From NCBI RefSeq assembly GCF_027596085.1, contig NC_072452.1, forward strand, positions 10,905,077-10,969,076: a stretch of 64,000 bases of DNA, in the 5' to 3' direction. The position numbers and the translations under genes were made by a program. Source of the stretch: Anoplopoma fimbria. Lineage: Eukaryota > Chordata > Actinopteri > Perciformes > Anoplopomatidae. The notes beneath the pieces are model-generated. The model saw nothing but the letters and a program-made list of their open reading frames with translations. It did no database searches and was not told the DNA's origin. This document shows, one piece after another, positions 1 through 11,849 of the stretch (the stretch's first letter is position 1; the number at the start of each line of letters is the position of its first letter).

Positions 1-2644
1 TGCTGGTGAGGAAAAGTCAGGGAATCCGTAAGGCCACTAGCATTCAGCGTCTTATAGTTATTAAGAGATTTCAGTATGGACCAAAGTGGTGGACTGACCA
101 GAGAAGTCTGTGGTAAAAAGACAGTAACTATCCACTTGATTTATCAAACTTTGGGATGTATTTCAGCACAGAACAGGTTTTGTGGATTTTGTCCCCCATC
201 ACTTCCATTGGAGGCATGTTAAGAAAGGATCTTCTATCACATGTATATTGTTTCAATTCAGACAAAGACCATGAACCCATCTTTAACCAACCGATTAGCG
301 TTTTAATGATGCTAGTGGAGACACTGTCTAACTCCCATAGGTGTTCAACTGGTTTGAGACATGGTGACAGTCAATGGCATAACATATGCTTTATGTCATT
401 TGCTTGCTCATCAACTATTCAGTGACCCCTCGTGTGCTCATGTAGCTCCAACTTCATTAATACAGAAATGATGATTTATACTTTTTTAATTATAATACAG
501 TACAGTAAAAATATATGTTATAGCCTGGCAGACCTCTTTTGTATTTTATTGTCATAGATAATTGCTGCTCTTTTTAATACTGAGTAACTCTGAAGGGCTT
601 GAAGTCAGCTGGCTGTGACTCAGACCTGACAGTCAGCAGGGAGGGACACTGAGGTGTGTCTCACAACCGTCAATGACACAGTATGAAACTTAATCCCTAA
701 TAACTTAATTGCCATACTGAAAAGGGCATTTTAGTGGCATCTTTATTATATGTTTTATTTTGTCCTCTGACGAAACCCCCCCCCACACACACATAATGTT
801 TTCTTATTGTTAACTTTCCAGGAAGGTGTAGATAACTCTCCTAGTGCTATTATCTCCACAGTGACATCTACAGAGTGTTGCTGCTATTAACAGCACTACC
901 ACTCAACTACTGCTTAAAGCATTAATGCCGGCCTGTGGGTTCCCTCTATACAGCATGCGCCTGGATCCTGCAGCTCTGCCACCATTGAGCTTTATTTACA
1001 CTCAGCCTCGGAGAAGCACAAAAGAAGTCCTAAACAAGAGAAAGCCATTGCTTAAAGCAGAGCCTCACTTGTCAAAGGCAGTGCTGTGATGCAGAAGTAA
1101 AGCGAGATAAACTTATGATATAATGTCCTGAAGACATACCAGCCTTCCGTCATATACAGTGGAGAGTATGGGTGAGCATTACTGTCATCTGAAGTTTTTT
1201 TGTCTATGAGTCTTTTGTGACATTAACATGACATATACACTAAAAGCAACTTCCTGAAGAAAAGATAACTTCCTGTCTTTGCTAAAGCAACATGAAGGGC
1301 AGAAAGCAGAAGACATCTTTATGTGCAATAATCATTATATTTTAACAGCAAAGCACTGCCATAGTCTTTAAAGAAAAAAGCCCAACAACTTGTTTTTTCC
1401 TGCATTAAATCATTTACTTATTTTTTCTTTATTCTTGGTATGAATTTTTTCAGATACAGCTTCACTTATGCTGCAGTCACGCAATGGCCAGGAGCAGATG
1501 CTATATTTACATGGAGGGAGTAATTATGCTATTGGTCATGCGGTTAATAAAGTCTTATTTGGTGTAAATGGTTTACATATACCTGCAATCAGAATCACTG
1601 CTGCCATAAATACATAAATTAACTGAATATTAATGTCCACCTTTTGGTGTCCTTGTGCACGCCAGAACGGCCAACCAGCAACCACATAGTCAAAGTGAGG
1701 ATTAATGAGGGGATTTCATAGTTATGTTAAATATATTAACACTTTGAGTTTCCGTAGATTTGTTTATGCCAGCTGAATTACATTTTTCATCAGAAGATGA
1801 CAATGTTCCTTACTAGTAATCATTTTAAGACCATGATACCTCCTGCATGAAAATAAATCAAATGTCCAAACTGAATACAGAACTCAGAGAGGCCTAATTT
1901 TCAATGTTGCCCCTATAGCAAAAAACTAAAACACCCTCTTGTAACAGAAATCTATAGGCACATTTTTGTAACTTGTCTTATTACAAAGACACAGACAGCA
2001 ATATTTCCCGTTGAAAACAGTGGAAGAGAAATCTCCAAATCCCAAGACAAGGTTTTAAAAAGTAAATAAAATGTTGTTTTGGACACAAGGAATAGACAAT
2101 ACTGTTTCTGTGCGATTAACTTTAAGTAAAAACGTGCAAAAATGAATTACTGAAGTAATGGCCCTGCACAACCTCACTTGTTTTATTCCTGAATTACAGG
2201 GTGTCACCAAACGCTAGTTACATTAGGCGTGTTCCGAGATGAGCCAGGCCACCAGCGATGACTAGAAAATGCATGATCCCAGTGAGGAAGTTTATTCACA
2301 TTCTAGTCACATGTTGAATTATGCAAGTCCTTTCTTTTGATTGATGAGCCAGGGGCTGGGTTCTGAATGAGTTTGAGGTGGAAAGAGTCAGTGCATGAAT
2401 ATTTCATGTAGGCTTAAAATAAGTTATTAAAGATTGATGTTTCATGTTTCACAGATATACTGATGTTTCACAGATATACTGATTTTTTAATAAAATAATA
2501 TTTTTGAGTAAAAGCTTTTTATTTGGGATAGGGATCTGATTGAGACAACTATTCATTTTTAAAGTATATACACTCTAGAATAGATTCTGGGCAGACTAAG
2601 GGAAATTGGCTGATTTACAATGACTGCAGCTTTTTGCACTATGG

Positions 2645-2760
2645 TAGGGCTGCAACTAAGGCTTATTTTCTGTTATTGATAAATTTGTCAATTAGTTTCT
2701 TGGTCAACCAATTAAACTATTGGACTGTCAGTGACAATAACTGCAAATCCTCAAATTGGA
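2645..2760 (+). repeat. Percomorph dispersed repeat fragment
   Basis: The phrase 'agggctgcaactaaggct', followed by AT-rich text with repeated 'attgat/caatta' units, matches from memory the end of a dispersed repeat common in percomorph genomes. A diverged second copy in the opposite orientation lies near 7330-7720. The family name and exact ends cannot be set without a repeat library. Confidence 0.5.
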
Positions 2761-2860
2761 GAGGTAGGAACAAGAGAATGGTGGCTTGAAAAAACACTAA
2801 AGAAACATTCATTCATGCTTTAAAATCATTGCAGTTCAAATATAATAACTTTTGACCAGA

Positions 2861-3145
2861 TTCTGATTGATGTGACATCAATCTCTATTTCTCTGCACTG
2901 GCTCCTAATCAAATTCAGAATTAAATTCAAGATTAGAGTGATCTTTGTAATTATTAGAGCTCTGCATGGTCCGGCACCTTACTAAATTAGCCAGCAGGCC
3001 TTTAAGGTCCTCTGATCAGGGTTTGTTGGTTGTTCCTCGCTCCAGGCTAATAACTAACTAACACTGTGCTTGGTTAACTCTCTCCCTTTGGACTTAATAT
3101 CTGACAGGCGTCTAGGAGGATCTACCTACAAATAGGCTTTTGTAA
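2861..3145 (+). repeat. Fossil non-LTR retrotransposon (LINE) 3' coding fragment
   Basis: Translated on the plus strand, the stretch beginning 'ctgcactggctcctaatc' reads LHWL-x-IKFRIKFKI and then ALHGPAP. These are the C-terminal reverse-transcriptase landmarks of fish L2/Maui-type LINEs. It then runs into 'cctctgatcagggtttgttg', also typical of that segment. In-frame stops show that it is dead. It lies in the antisense orientation within the probable sh3rf2 intron. The family assignment is from memory. Confidence 0.6.
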
Positions 3146-5251
3146 CAATGATATCAGGTATTTGGGTTCACTAGTAAAATATAATGTTTATAATTTAACT
3201 TTTCTATGTTGCATTTTAAGATTTGTTTTTGTTTTGGGCTCATTTCCATGCTAAAGTCTGCTCTTACATAACCGTGCCAATATTCACACTAATACGCATC
3301 TTTTCATCCATAGTCTGTGGGAAGAAACATATCTCTGTGAAACCGTGGAGCCAGAGGTGAGAGCTGACGGGATGCAGCTCTAAGAATAGCACACACGCTG
3401 GCTCCGTCAGTGGAGAGCTCGGCCTCGGCTTGAGGGACAGAGCCCTCGGCTCCTTTAAAAAGGGTGCGTGGCTTGTCTGCCATTACTGGCCCACTGATGT
3501 GAGAGTGAGTGTTACCTGCTTAGTGAAGAGGAAGGAGTTTGAAGGCAGGGGAGAGAGGAGTCTGTTATGTAACCACCTTCACCAGTGACTCATCATCATC
3601 AGCATGAGAGAGATAAGCAGACACACTGGGGGACTCTCCAAGCCTCCCACTCCCTACATCTATCTCTCATTTCCCTCACCCTTCTCCCTTCTTCTTGTGT
3701 TTTGCCTTTTTGCAGTTAACACATTTTGTTTTCTGTTTCTCTTCCCAGCTCTATGGCATTTTAAGTTCAGTATTCCCTCTCACCTTTTCCTCTTACTGCC
3801 TTATCTCTGCCATTTCCTACATTTGTATCTTGTTTTCAAGTCTCCTCAACCTCCCTTCCTTTACTGTTTTTTTCCCCTCCAACCTGCAGGAGCATTTTTA
3901 TGCTCTGACATGGATAATTGCAGGGTAGAGCTGTGAAATTCCAACTGAATCAAAGGAAATCATTATTTCAGGGGGCAGGGCTTTTGGCAGCAGGTTACAT
4001 TATTAAACCTTGCAGAGGCTTTTATGTTGGCACTGTACTCAGACACTAGCTGGCTATGACTTAATGCAGTATTCACAGTATCATGTAACATAAATGAATG
4101 GCAATGTGTCCGGCTGTGCACATAGAATTATTGATATGAAATATATCATTCAAAACTTCCAAGCTAAGGTGATCATAACTAATATTCTTTTAGCATTTTC
4201 ACAGCAAACTGTTTTGCAGTGTTTCTATCATGTTGCTTCTGCTGATCTTTTAACATAACAAAAAAAATGAAATGCTGACAAAATGATACTCATGGAGATG
4301 TTCATCATCCGTCTATTATCCTGCCAAGCGATACAGGCTGTATAAAATATGTAGCAGGTATCAGGTTGGTCACATGAAGAGAGTGGCAAAGCAATTCATC
4401 CTGACAGCTTGAGAATACATGTTTTCTAAACTTATAATCAGAGGTTTCATTGATGCCAAAAGTGGCCCTGAAATAGCCTCAAGAAACAAGAAAACTGCAC
4501 TAATAGTCAGTCTCGAGAGTCGGTTTTCAGGAGCATCAGAGTCTCACACACTCTTCTTGTGAGTAATTTAGACGACATTATAGCAGTCAAGGCAAAGCTC
4601 AGTTGTTCACTATTGTTGTGCTTCTTTTAAGTTATTAGTAGTACTTTTATGAGGCCTGTATGTGTTTTACACTTAAACACTCATCATCTATTGAACTGTT
4701 ATGGCCAAGGAGTTTTCAGACACAATAAGACAACTACACAACTTCCATAAAGAACTATATATCCCTGAGCTGAAGAAAGAAAAAGGACACACACCCTGTT
4801 AGATCGCTATTCATCTGTGAGGGGAAACACTGGCTTATGGCCCAGAACTCTTGATTAAAGACCTTCCAGAGTTTCACTCCACACACCTCCAGCCCTCACT
4901 CCTTTCATATCTAGCCCTTTTCCACATCTGTGTTGTCTTAATCATGAAGCGGCCAACATAAGGGCGATGCCTCTCTCTCTCATTCATTCCTGGAGCTTAG
5001 TGTCATGGCTCCCTCCTTTGCATCCCTTTGGACAACTTGATCCCTCAGTGACTCAAATAAAAACATCCATTATCTCACAGAAAGGAGTCATGCCTTTTGC
5101 CAGCCACATGTTTTCTGTTCCATCCAATCACAGCAAACAAAAACAAAGCCAAACACAGTTTAGCTCAAAGAAGAATCTGATAAAAGTAAGAAACGTTGTC
5201 ACATCATCACTATAGCATGCATAAAGGAGGATATGTTGGCACACGACTCAC

Positions 5252-5641
5252 CTGTCGATATCTTAGTGTAGAGTCAGAGTGGCGTCTAATTCGCTGAGAG
5301 TTCACTCTGGAGGGATGAGAGTGGCCCCGGGCAACAAGAGTCGCAGAGAGTTGGTGTGGTTGACCCTGACGGCTGAAGCTGCTGTAGTTGGTCGTCTCTC
5401 CTTTGGTTGCCGGGTAAAATCGGATGCTGCTGGCTGCGGGCTGTTTCCGCTGGTTGGAGAGGGGCAAAGCATTGATGATGGGTGTCCTCACTGGCAATTG
5501 AGGGACTCCGTAATGAGTGGTCCTATTGGATACTTCCGTGGCCTTGTCTTTGCCCCCACTCCCAGTCCGATGGTGAAATTCTGCTGAGTCACTCCCCCTC
5601 CGATTCTTTCCCTCTAGCAGTTTGGCAGCCACTGAGTTTGG
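5252..5641 (-). CDS. sh3rf2: sh3rf2 coding exon 4: post-SH3 linker
   Basis: The acceptor 'ctctctcag' is followed by codons PNSVAAKLLEGK, which align with human SH3RF2 PNLTARHLLEKNK just after the second SH3. The 130 codons are rich in Ser, Arg and Gln and include INALPLSN, resembling the human TTALNTLNR region. The exon ends RYRQ at a clean CAG|GTGAGT donor, phase 0 at both ends. An overlapping plus-strand frame at 5279-5587 is a shadow. Confidence 0.8.
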
Positions 5642-8600
5642 CTGAGAGAGAAGAACACATCAAGAGAAACCACAGTGCAAATTGGTGAATACATCCTAAC
5701 ACAGAGAATAGTCAATCCTCAGTCAAGGAAATTCTCTCCAACTTGCTCCTACCTGCGACTTGCGCCTGTCAACCTCTGCTCCTGCTGATCAGCGAAACGG
5801 CTGTCTAAATACACCCACTTATCTCTACTCCACTCACCCCTACAACTTGTTGGACAGGCAGGCAGGCAGGCAGGCAGGAGCATAAGTACCAGCCAATAAG
5901 CCAGGGAGGGTTGACTGGTGCTGAGAGAGAAGCTGCACAGACAGGCAGGCAGACAGACAGGCATGGCAGGGTTAATGCTTTCACTCCCCACAGTGATGTG
6001 CTGTTATGCCACCCAAGCAAAGAAATCATTACTGTGTCTTCACGCCTGGCTGAACGACAGCAGGAGAGGCTCAGAAAGGAGATGGGAGTGCAGAGAAGAG
6101 GAGGATGGAAGAATAGAGAACAGAGGTAGAAGAAGACGAGGAGCACCACCGAGGCGGGGCTTCAGCTGAAGACATGGGTGGACAGGAGACGAAGAAGGCG
6201 TATGAGGGGGAGAAGACTAATAAGAGAAGGGGAAGAGAAAGAAAATATTATGTAAAACCTCAAGCAAAAACAGATGACAAGTGAGGGATGTAAACAAGAG
6301 CTGATTTAAAGGAACCGCATTAAGCCCACTGGAGCAACAATTACAATTTTTCCCCCCGGCACGGATGAAGTTAATTCCTGGAGGCAGAAAGTACAGAGGA
6401 AAACAAATGACGGTCAGCTAGCGAAGAAAGCGCTGCCAACCTGAGTAAGCCACATAGTCACAGACTAATGAGCAGCTGCAGACACAGCACGGCTTCACAG
6501 ATTATCTCTCTGCCTCAGCACTTTGCAGCGCAGGAGTGACATTTACGGATGAATCAAACATTTGAATGAAAATCAAGGTAGCGCCCCGCCAGTGACCTGG
6601 AATTAATGACATCCAGCGACGACATCTACGGTTCAATTCATTTAGAAGAGCTACACCGCCAGACCAAAGTGCCAAATGGCAGGTGTCAACCTTGATCATG
6701 GTGAAAAGGCCACGACCCACATTCAAACAATGAAGGAAGGGGAAAAAGAGAGAGAGAACTGAGACTAACTCACCTCTATATACTGCAGAGAGCAAATTCC
6801 AACTTTCTCCCCTAGCTTGGCTTCAATCCAGTGTTCATCCAGCCGTCTGATGACAGTAAGGATGTCTCCCTATAAAACAGAAGTAAGAGACACACAACTG
6901 GACTTAGAGGAAGTAGTGATGCCGGGTGCTAATAAAAGAGTGTGCTCGCCCTGGAGACTGGGCACTCAGAAACTCTCTGAGCCCTACATCTCTCCTGCAG
7001 CATGTGACATCAACTGCCTTTGTGTCTACCGGGCCGGTCTTTTCTGTGGGCAGCCGTGCTCTAAAAAAACATTTGACCATCTGCATTAAAGCTGAAAAAA
7101 AAACAGAAGCGCAAGTGTGCTTTAATGGACAGCACACAAGTGCTGAGGCCCTTATATAACTGCCTCAGAAATCCTTCAGGGTCAGTAACAACCACTGCAG
7201 CAGAGGTCTCAGCCTCCAGCTCCACAAGTCTCTCAAAGCAGCGAAAATACTAAAAAGCCATGATATTAACCCAAAGAAAAAAAAAAAAAAAAAATCAAGC
7301 TGTTTTTAGAATTCATGAAACTATGATGAGTAAATATTTTGAAAACTGGAATGATTAGTTTATCAAGTCGATCGAAGGAAAATGAATCTGCCACAATTTT
7401 GATTATATAATATCGGTAAAAGTCTTTTTCAAGAGAAGATGAGCAAAACTCTACGTGTCCCAGTCTCCCACGTGGGAATATTTTCTAATTTTCTTACTCT
7501 TCCATGATAGTAAATTGAAAATCTTTGGGTTTTGGACTGTACGTCAGACAAAAAGTCTTTGAAGACGCCACCTTTGCTCACTTATAATCCCAACGATTTC
7601 TTATTGACCAGATGATTAAATCGATAAAATCAGTAGGTCATAAAATATTTGGTATTTTTTCCTCAATACACGACTGAAATGATCCATCAATTGACATCTT
7701 AGCACTAGGGCTTCCCCCACGTTATGATTAATCAGAGGATGTTGGTTACCAAGATCCTGATGCATTTTGCCTTCACTTGTGAACACTCACACAGTATAAT
7801 AAAGGTGAAATAGCACCTTTGCTCTTCTCCGCACAAGGTTAATGCTTCATTATTCCCTGAAGGTTAAAGTTACGTGTAATCATTTTCTTTGTGCATTCAT
7901 TAAAAAAAAAGGAAACCCTGTGAGTATTCTTAAAGATCAAGTTATACCCGACTGAAACCTTTGACAGTAAATAAGTTTTCCTGCTGTGTTAAGTCAGCAG
8001 TTTGAGAGTCAGACCTTGAGGAAGCTGAGACAATATTTACTGTCTTCCAGATTGCTCTCTTCGGGGTTAAAGTCGTGCAGCGCCCTGCAGAGAGCCTGGG
8101 GTTGGGACTGCTGGAGTTGCTGCAGCTGAGGCATCTGGCTGACGGCCTGCGGCGTGTTGGCAGTGACAGACGCGCCGCTACTGTCGCCACCGTTTCCGTG
8201 GTGCCAGCTCTCATCCACTTTGTGTTTCGGGGCGATACCGTTACCAGGCGCGAGGACCAGCTCTCCTGACGGATCACCTCGTTGGTTACGCATCAAAGAT
8301 CTGAGAGCGAGCTGGAGAACAGACAAGAAAAATCACACATCAGCTTCTGTATGTTCAAATAAAGTGGTGAATTTATTAAACATGATGATATGGATTTCAG
8401 ATTTTGTTAATATAATTTCCTTCTAGATGTTTCTGTGTATAGACTGTCTAGGCTGTGCTATCTTTTAAAGATAAATATAAACACAAAAATATTGTGTCTT
8501 TCCAATGCAACTGCATTTATAGGAGGTGAAATAATGCTTTTTATTTTTTCCTTTACTTTGACAAACAGCGACCAGAAAGTTTCAATTTAAGAATGCGGGC

Positions 8601-11194
8601 CGATAAACCTCTGCATGTTTTATGCTGCAACAGATTTTATGCTGATAAGACTTAGATGTGTGATGTCTTTTTAACTAGATATCATATGACACATCCTTTT
8701 TCCCTTTAAGGTCAAGTATTGACTCAAGCTTTACTGATAATGTCTTGACACTTTTTCAGTGTCGTTGACAGAAAACAACACAGGAATGCCCAAAGACAAC
8801 ATTTTCTGCGCCTATCAAATACAGTAAATAAAATAATAGTTAAAAACCTGTACCACTTTTCACAAAAAGAATTATAGTGTACTTTCTCCCCACATCTTCA
8901 CAGTATTGCGTGTTAACTGAAGATGCAGGTAATCCCTAGCTTTTCAAAGAATTTTGCATATTGCTTTATATAAGTAATTTGAATAGTGGTTTTCAAGAAG
9001 TTAAGTGCTGCAAATAATAACAAAGGTCCTAATTAACCGCCTGCATTGATCTACTATTCCTTCTTAGTGTCAGGCCGAGCTTGCTTTTTATCTGGCTCAT
9101 CCCCATAAATGTATCTACATACCAGATATTGTTTCTTTTGAGATAAGCCTATAATGCAATTAACCTTTGTGATACCTGGCCTTAGTTAAAGAATGATGGT
9201 GGAGGAAATAACGGTATATAATTTTGCACTAGAGGTTTCTGAAGTATGCATTTAAACAGCCGAATGATCACAAACTCACCCTCATGAACTTGGCTGTGCT
9301 TTTTGAACTCTGGCTGAACTCAAGCTACAGATTACAAGTAAACTCTTAAACGCTCTGAGCAGTTTATGCACGGGACCAAAGAGAGGGCAGGTTTCTGTGT
9401 TTCTCATTACCCCTTAAGAGAATAAAACATTGGCATCAAATAAAAACTGTGAAATGATTTACTGACCGTGAGACACCTTTATGATCCTTAGATCTCTGTT
9501 GGGTTTGCATTAGGTGACATTAGGTGCAAAATGAGGTGCACAGATCTGCTTTATCCACATAAATAATGTTTAACTTGCACCAACAAAAACTCTTATTCTA
9601 TCATTATCAATGCAGATGTTTTTTTTTGTGATAATATCATCCAGCTGTTAAACAGTACTACTGAACAACAATAAGCATTAGGTATGGTAGGGTTTAAATC
9701 ATTTTTCCAATAACAAGTAAGTTAAAAAATCTAGCCTGTGAGTCTGTTAGCAATGAGCTGTGCTTCTGTGAGCACCATATGTTATAGATGGTGCACATTT
9801 TTTTTTGTTGGTCATTTGTTTTAGTCCTGTCCTTCATTTATTAACTTATTTTATATAACACACACATTTCTCCCATTACATTTGCTAAAAGTTGACAAAA
9901 TTCATAATGTACGGTATTGCCCTGTATAGTCGGTGTTACAAGTTGTAACAGAGCTCTCCTCAGTCGGGTCATGTATGAGAAACAGAAGAATCAGGGGTAA
10001 TGTGGTTTCCTATGCTCTCTATGACACAATAATGAAACCCTACTCCTTCATACGGGTTTGAGGAAATCTCATCACTTCAAGCCCGAAGGAACACAGAATC
10101 ATACTTCGACAGACCAACAAATCTAGGTCATGCTAGGTCAGATGACACTCCAGCTCTAGCCACAGAATCGCATTTAATTTTGGTGAACACACAGTGCTGA
10201 GTAAGTAGCTTAAAAAGGTCAGCGGTGAGAGACGAGGTCCTATCCAACAAAGTTCCAAGAAATAAATGAATGCATTTCTCAACTGTCAAGGGATTTCAAC
10301 ACAATGTCTACAGTGAGCTTTAACACGTGTGGGCGTATTAGGACATTGTGGGCAATGTTGCGAATCAATGAGAGGGATTGCTCTATGGCAATATTGATAT
10401 TTTTGGATCAATGTGATAAAATTCTATCTTTCTGGTATCAATTTACTGGATTAGCCAATACATTCATGTTTAGCGATTTCATCCACTAAATGTTTCCAGA
10501 AAATGTACAAAATACAGTATATTGGGATATAAAATGACTTTAAATATACATTTATACCGTGAGATACCCTTGGAGGTCATGTTTAAAATCCAAAGTAAAG
10601 AGGAACAAATGCATTAAAAATCCCCAAAAAATTTGGGGCCTGTGGAAAATGGGCGGCATTCAGTGTTTAAATAACAAATGTTTAACAAAGTGTACTTTCT
10701 TACTGTAGTCAATTAGAGTTGGTCATGGCCATCAAAAGATTGTGTAATTTACTGTAAAAGAAAAAAATGATATATAATAATATCATTTGTCAGATAAAGT
10801 TGTTCTTATAGGTATGCAGAGGATTAGGCCGGGGTCAACCACTGACCTCATTGTGCCCTTGCTTCTCTCCGTGTTGACCCTCCCAGACTGTCAAGCCGCC
10901 CCTGGCCAAGGGCACTGCGTAGCGGGCTGCCTGCCTGTCCTTGCCGGGCCCCGGTGAGCCACGGAGCCCCTCCAGGATCCGAACCAGCAGGAAGTTTGCA
11001 GGAAGCTCCTCCACCGTCCTGGCTGGCACAGGAGCACCACACTCTGGGCAGAGCAGCTGGGTGTGGGCTGCCTCCTGCTTCTGCAGGCAGGACGTACAGA
11101 AAGTGTGCTGGCAGGGCAGGACCTTGGCTGACACGTCCAGTGGCTCATAACACAGAGGACATTCCAGCAGGTCACTTAGAGCCAGCTCCTCCAT
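5252..11194 (-). CDS. sh3rf2: sh3rf2, RING and SH3 domain E3 ligase family protein (partial, four exons seen)
   Basis: SH3RF2 (POSHER/PPP1R39) is a RING-type ubiquitin-ligase family protein with SH3 domains; in mammals it restrains POSH-JNK apoptotic signalling and binds protein phosphatase 1. Four minus-strand coding exons join in phase: 11194-10847, 8311-8015, 6869-6774 and 5641-5252 (348, 297, 96 and 390 nt, all phase 0, 377 codons so far). A C3HC4 RING lies at residues 12-52 (C12, C15, C28, H30, C33, C36, C49, C52). An SH3 domain similar to the second SH3 of human SH3RF2 spans about 186-250, followed by a serine-rich linker. The first SH3 expected between the RING and this domain was not found, and the end of the SH3 reads GICSLQYIE instead of the usual G-x-FP-x-x-(Y/F)-V pattern. 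The gene continues off the left edge. SH3RF1/3 are less likely given the linker and the kctd16/nr3c1 neighbours. Confidence 0.85.
5642..6773 (-). other. sh3rf2 intron
   Basis: GT/AG intron of 1132 bp between the SH3-terminal exon and the linker exon. It contains CAGG/CAGA microsatellites near 5850-5880 and 5937-5965. No exon is recognised inside; overlapping short open frames on both strands look like chance. Confidence 0.7.
6774..6869 (-). CDS. sh3rf2: sh3rf2 coding exon 3: C-terminal half of SH3
   Basis: A 96-nt, 32-codon exon, phase 0/0, bounded by acceptor 'ctgttttatag' and donor GAG|GTGAGT. It reads GDILTVIRRLDEHWIEAKLG and onward, aligning with human [20 protein letters not shown] of the second SH3. 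The tryptophan of the ligand groove is kept, but the usual FP of the terminal strand is replaced by CS. The exon is too short to appear as a standalone ORF. Confidence 0.85.
6870..8014 (-). other. sh3rf2 intron
   Basis: GT/AG intron of 1145 bp that splits the SH3 domain. It carries a poly(A) run near 7275-7293 and a diverged percomorph repeat near 7330-7720 (listed separately). No other coding signal was seen. Confidence 0.7.
7330..7720 (-). repeat. Percomorph dispersed repeat, diverged copy
   Basis: The stretch 'atctttgggttttggactgt', followed by 'cgtcagacaaaaagtctttgaagacgccacctt', resembles a common percomorph repeat whose other end reads 'gctgcaacta'. It is in the opposite orientation to the fragment at 2645-2760. 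Boundaries are approximate and the family name is not known to me. Confidence 0.55.
8015..8311 (-). CDS. sh3rf2: sh3rf2 coding exon 2: linker and start of SH3
   Basis: A 99-codon exon, phase 0/0, between acceptor 'ctgttctccag' and donor AAG|GTCTGA. The first ~70 codons are a Gln/Ser-rich linker containing a QLQQLQQSQ run. The end, ALCRALHDF...CLSFLK, matches the start of the second SH3 of human SH3RF2 (LCRALYNF...CLTFLKDD), including the extra acidic insertion. It joins in frame both to the RING exon and to the exon at 6869. Confidence 0.85.
8312..10846 (-). other. sh3rf2 intron
   Basis: A 2535-bp AT-rich intron between the RING exon and the linker/SH3 exon. I scanned the minus strand for an exon carrying the first SH3 (ALxxY, GDxI, NWY motifs) and found none. 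Two WY-like strings (near 8850 and 9115) lack SH3 context. Confidence 0.65.
10847..11194 (-). CDS. sh3rf2: sh3rf2 coding exon 1: RING finger
   Basis: Reading from ATG at 11194, MEELALSDLLECPLCYEPLD aligns with human [20 protein letters not shown]. All eight zinc ligands of a C3HC4 RING are present, followed by ELPANFLLVRILEGLRG, which is conserved in the SH3RF family. The donor is GAG|GTCAGT at 10846. This start was chosen because it matches the family N-terminus; the exon extends upstream to a probable acceptor at 11239-11240, and a further in-frame ATG could be contributed by a 5' exon. Confidence 0.9.
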
Positions 11195-11578
11195 TTTAAA
11201 AGGGCCACCTCTCTTTGGGAGGAGGGCCCCTGCTGCATCTGAAACACTGTAATCCACCATGCTGAGAGAGAGAAGAATGACACACCAGAAGTTAATAACA
11301 GGAATCCTACAATGAATGAGTTTCAACATTGCTGTCCAAAGTCTTCTTTACTGTATAAAAGGCAACAATACTCGAAGATAATATAATAACTTCAAACCTT
11401 TGATAAGGTGGAACTACTTAGGTAAGACGCGTTGTAGTAAACACCGCACGCTGCTTGCGTACAGGTGTGAGCTCACCTGGCCGCACAGGTAAGACAATAA
11501 CAAGGAAATATCCACACAGGATGAAACACTCATACATTTGTCTCGCTAAAACATATTACAGAAACTTTATTTACTTAC

Positions 11579-11720
11579 TCATGTGTCTGCGGGCCGCCGC
11601 AGCGTTATTCCCCGCACTCCGGTGAGGAAATGCGTAACTTTTCCGCCGCTGTCGCCGTGACGCAGTCGGCTGTGGACGGGACGCTGCTGCTCAGATGGAG
11701 GACAGGCGTGAGGTTTACAT
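11579..11720 (-). promoter_or_regulatory. sh3rf2: Putative sh3rf2 5' exon and promoter
   Basis: A local CpG-rich patch (gcgggccgccgcagcg, ccgccgctgtcgccgtgacg) in otherwise AT-rich DNA sits just upstream of the RING exon. On the minus strand it ends at a strong donor, ACACATGA|GTAAGT (exon base 11579, GT at 11578). The facing acceptor 'gtgtttcag' gives an exon start at 11238. The transcription start within the patch cannot be placed by eye. Confidence 0.5.
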
Positions 11721-11849
11721 TGACAACCTGTATGGTCAAATGTATGACGACACGAAAACCACCTGTGGATATTCGAGCTAAAAACAAACCAACAACGAGG
11801 TCTCAACCACAACCAGCCTCATTCATCTGGCTCTGACTCAGATTTCAGT

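Larger units (their letters stand above)
1..5251. other. Non-coding; probable sh3rf2 intron (left edge)
   Basis: No exon is recognisable here. I looked on the minus strand for the later sh3rf2 exons (third SH3 domain, with DGW and FPxxYV-type motifs) and did not find them, so the next exon probably lies off the left edge. The stretch holds a LINE reverse-transcriptase fossil near 2861-3145, a dispersed-repeat fragment near 2645-2760, and a small duplication near 2440-2485. A pyrimidine-rich open frame at 3604-3936 has low-complexity composition and no family resemblance. The rest is unannotated AT-rich DNA. Confidence 0.6.

Noticed and set aside
3604..3936. 110-codon open frame with hydrophobic stretches
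   Set aside because: The hydrophobicity comes from a T/C-rich tract; there is no homologous family and an alternative frame is equally open.
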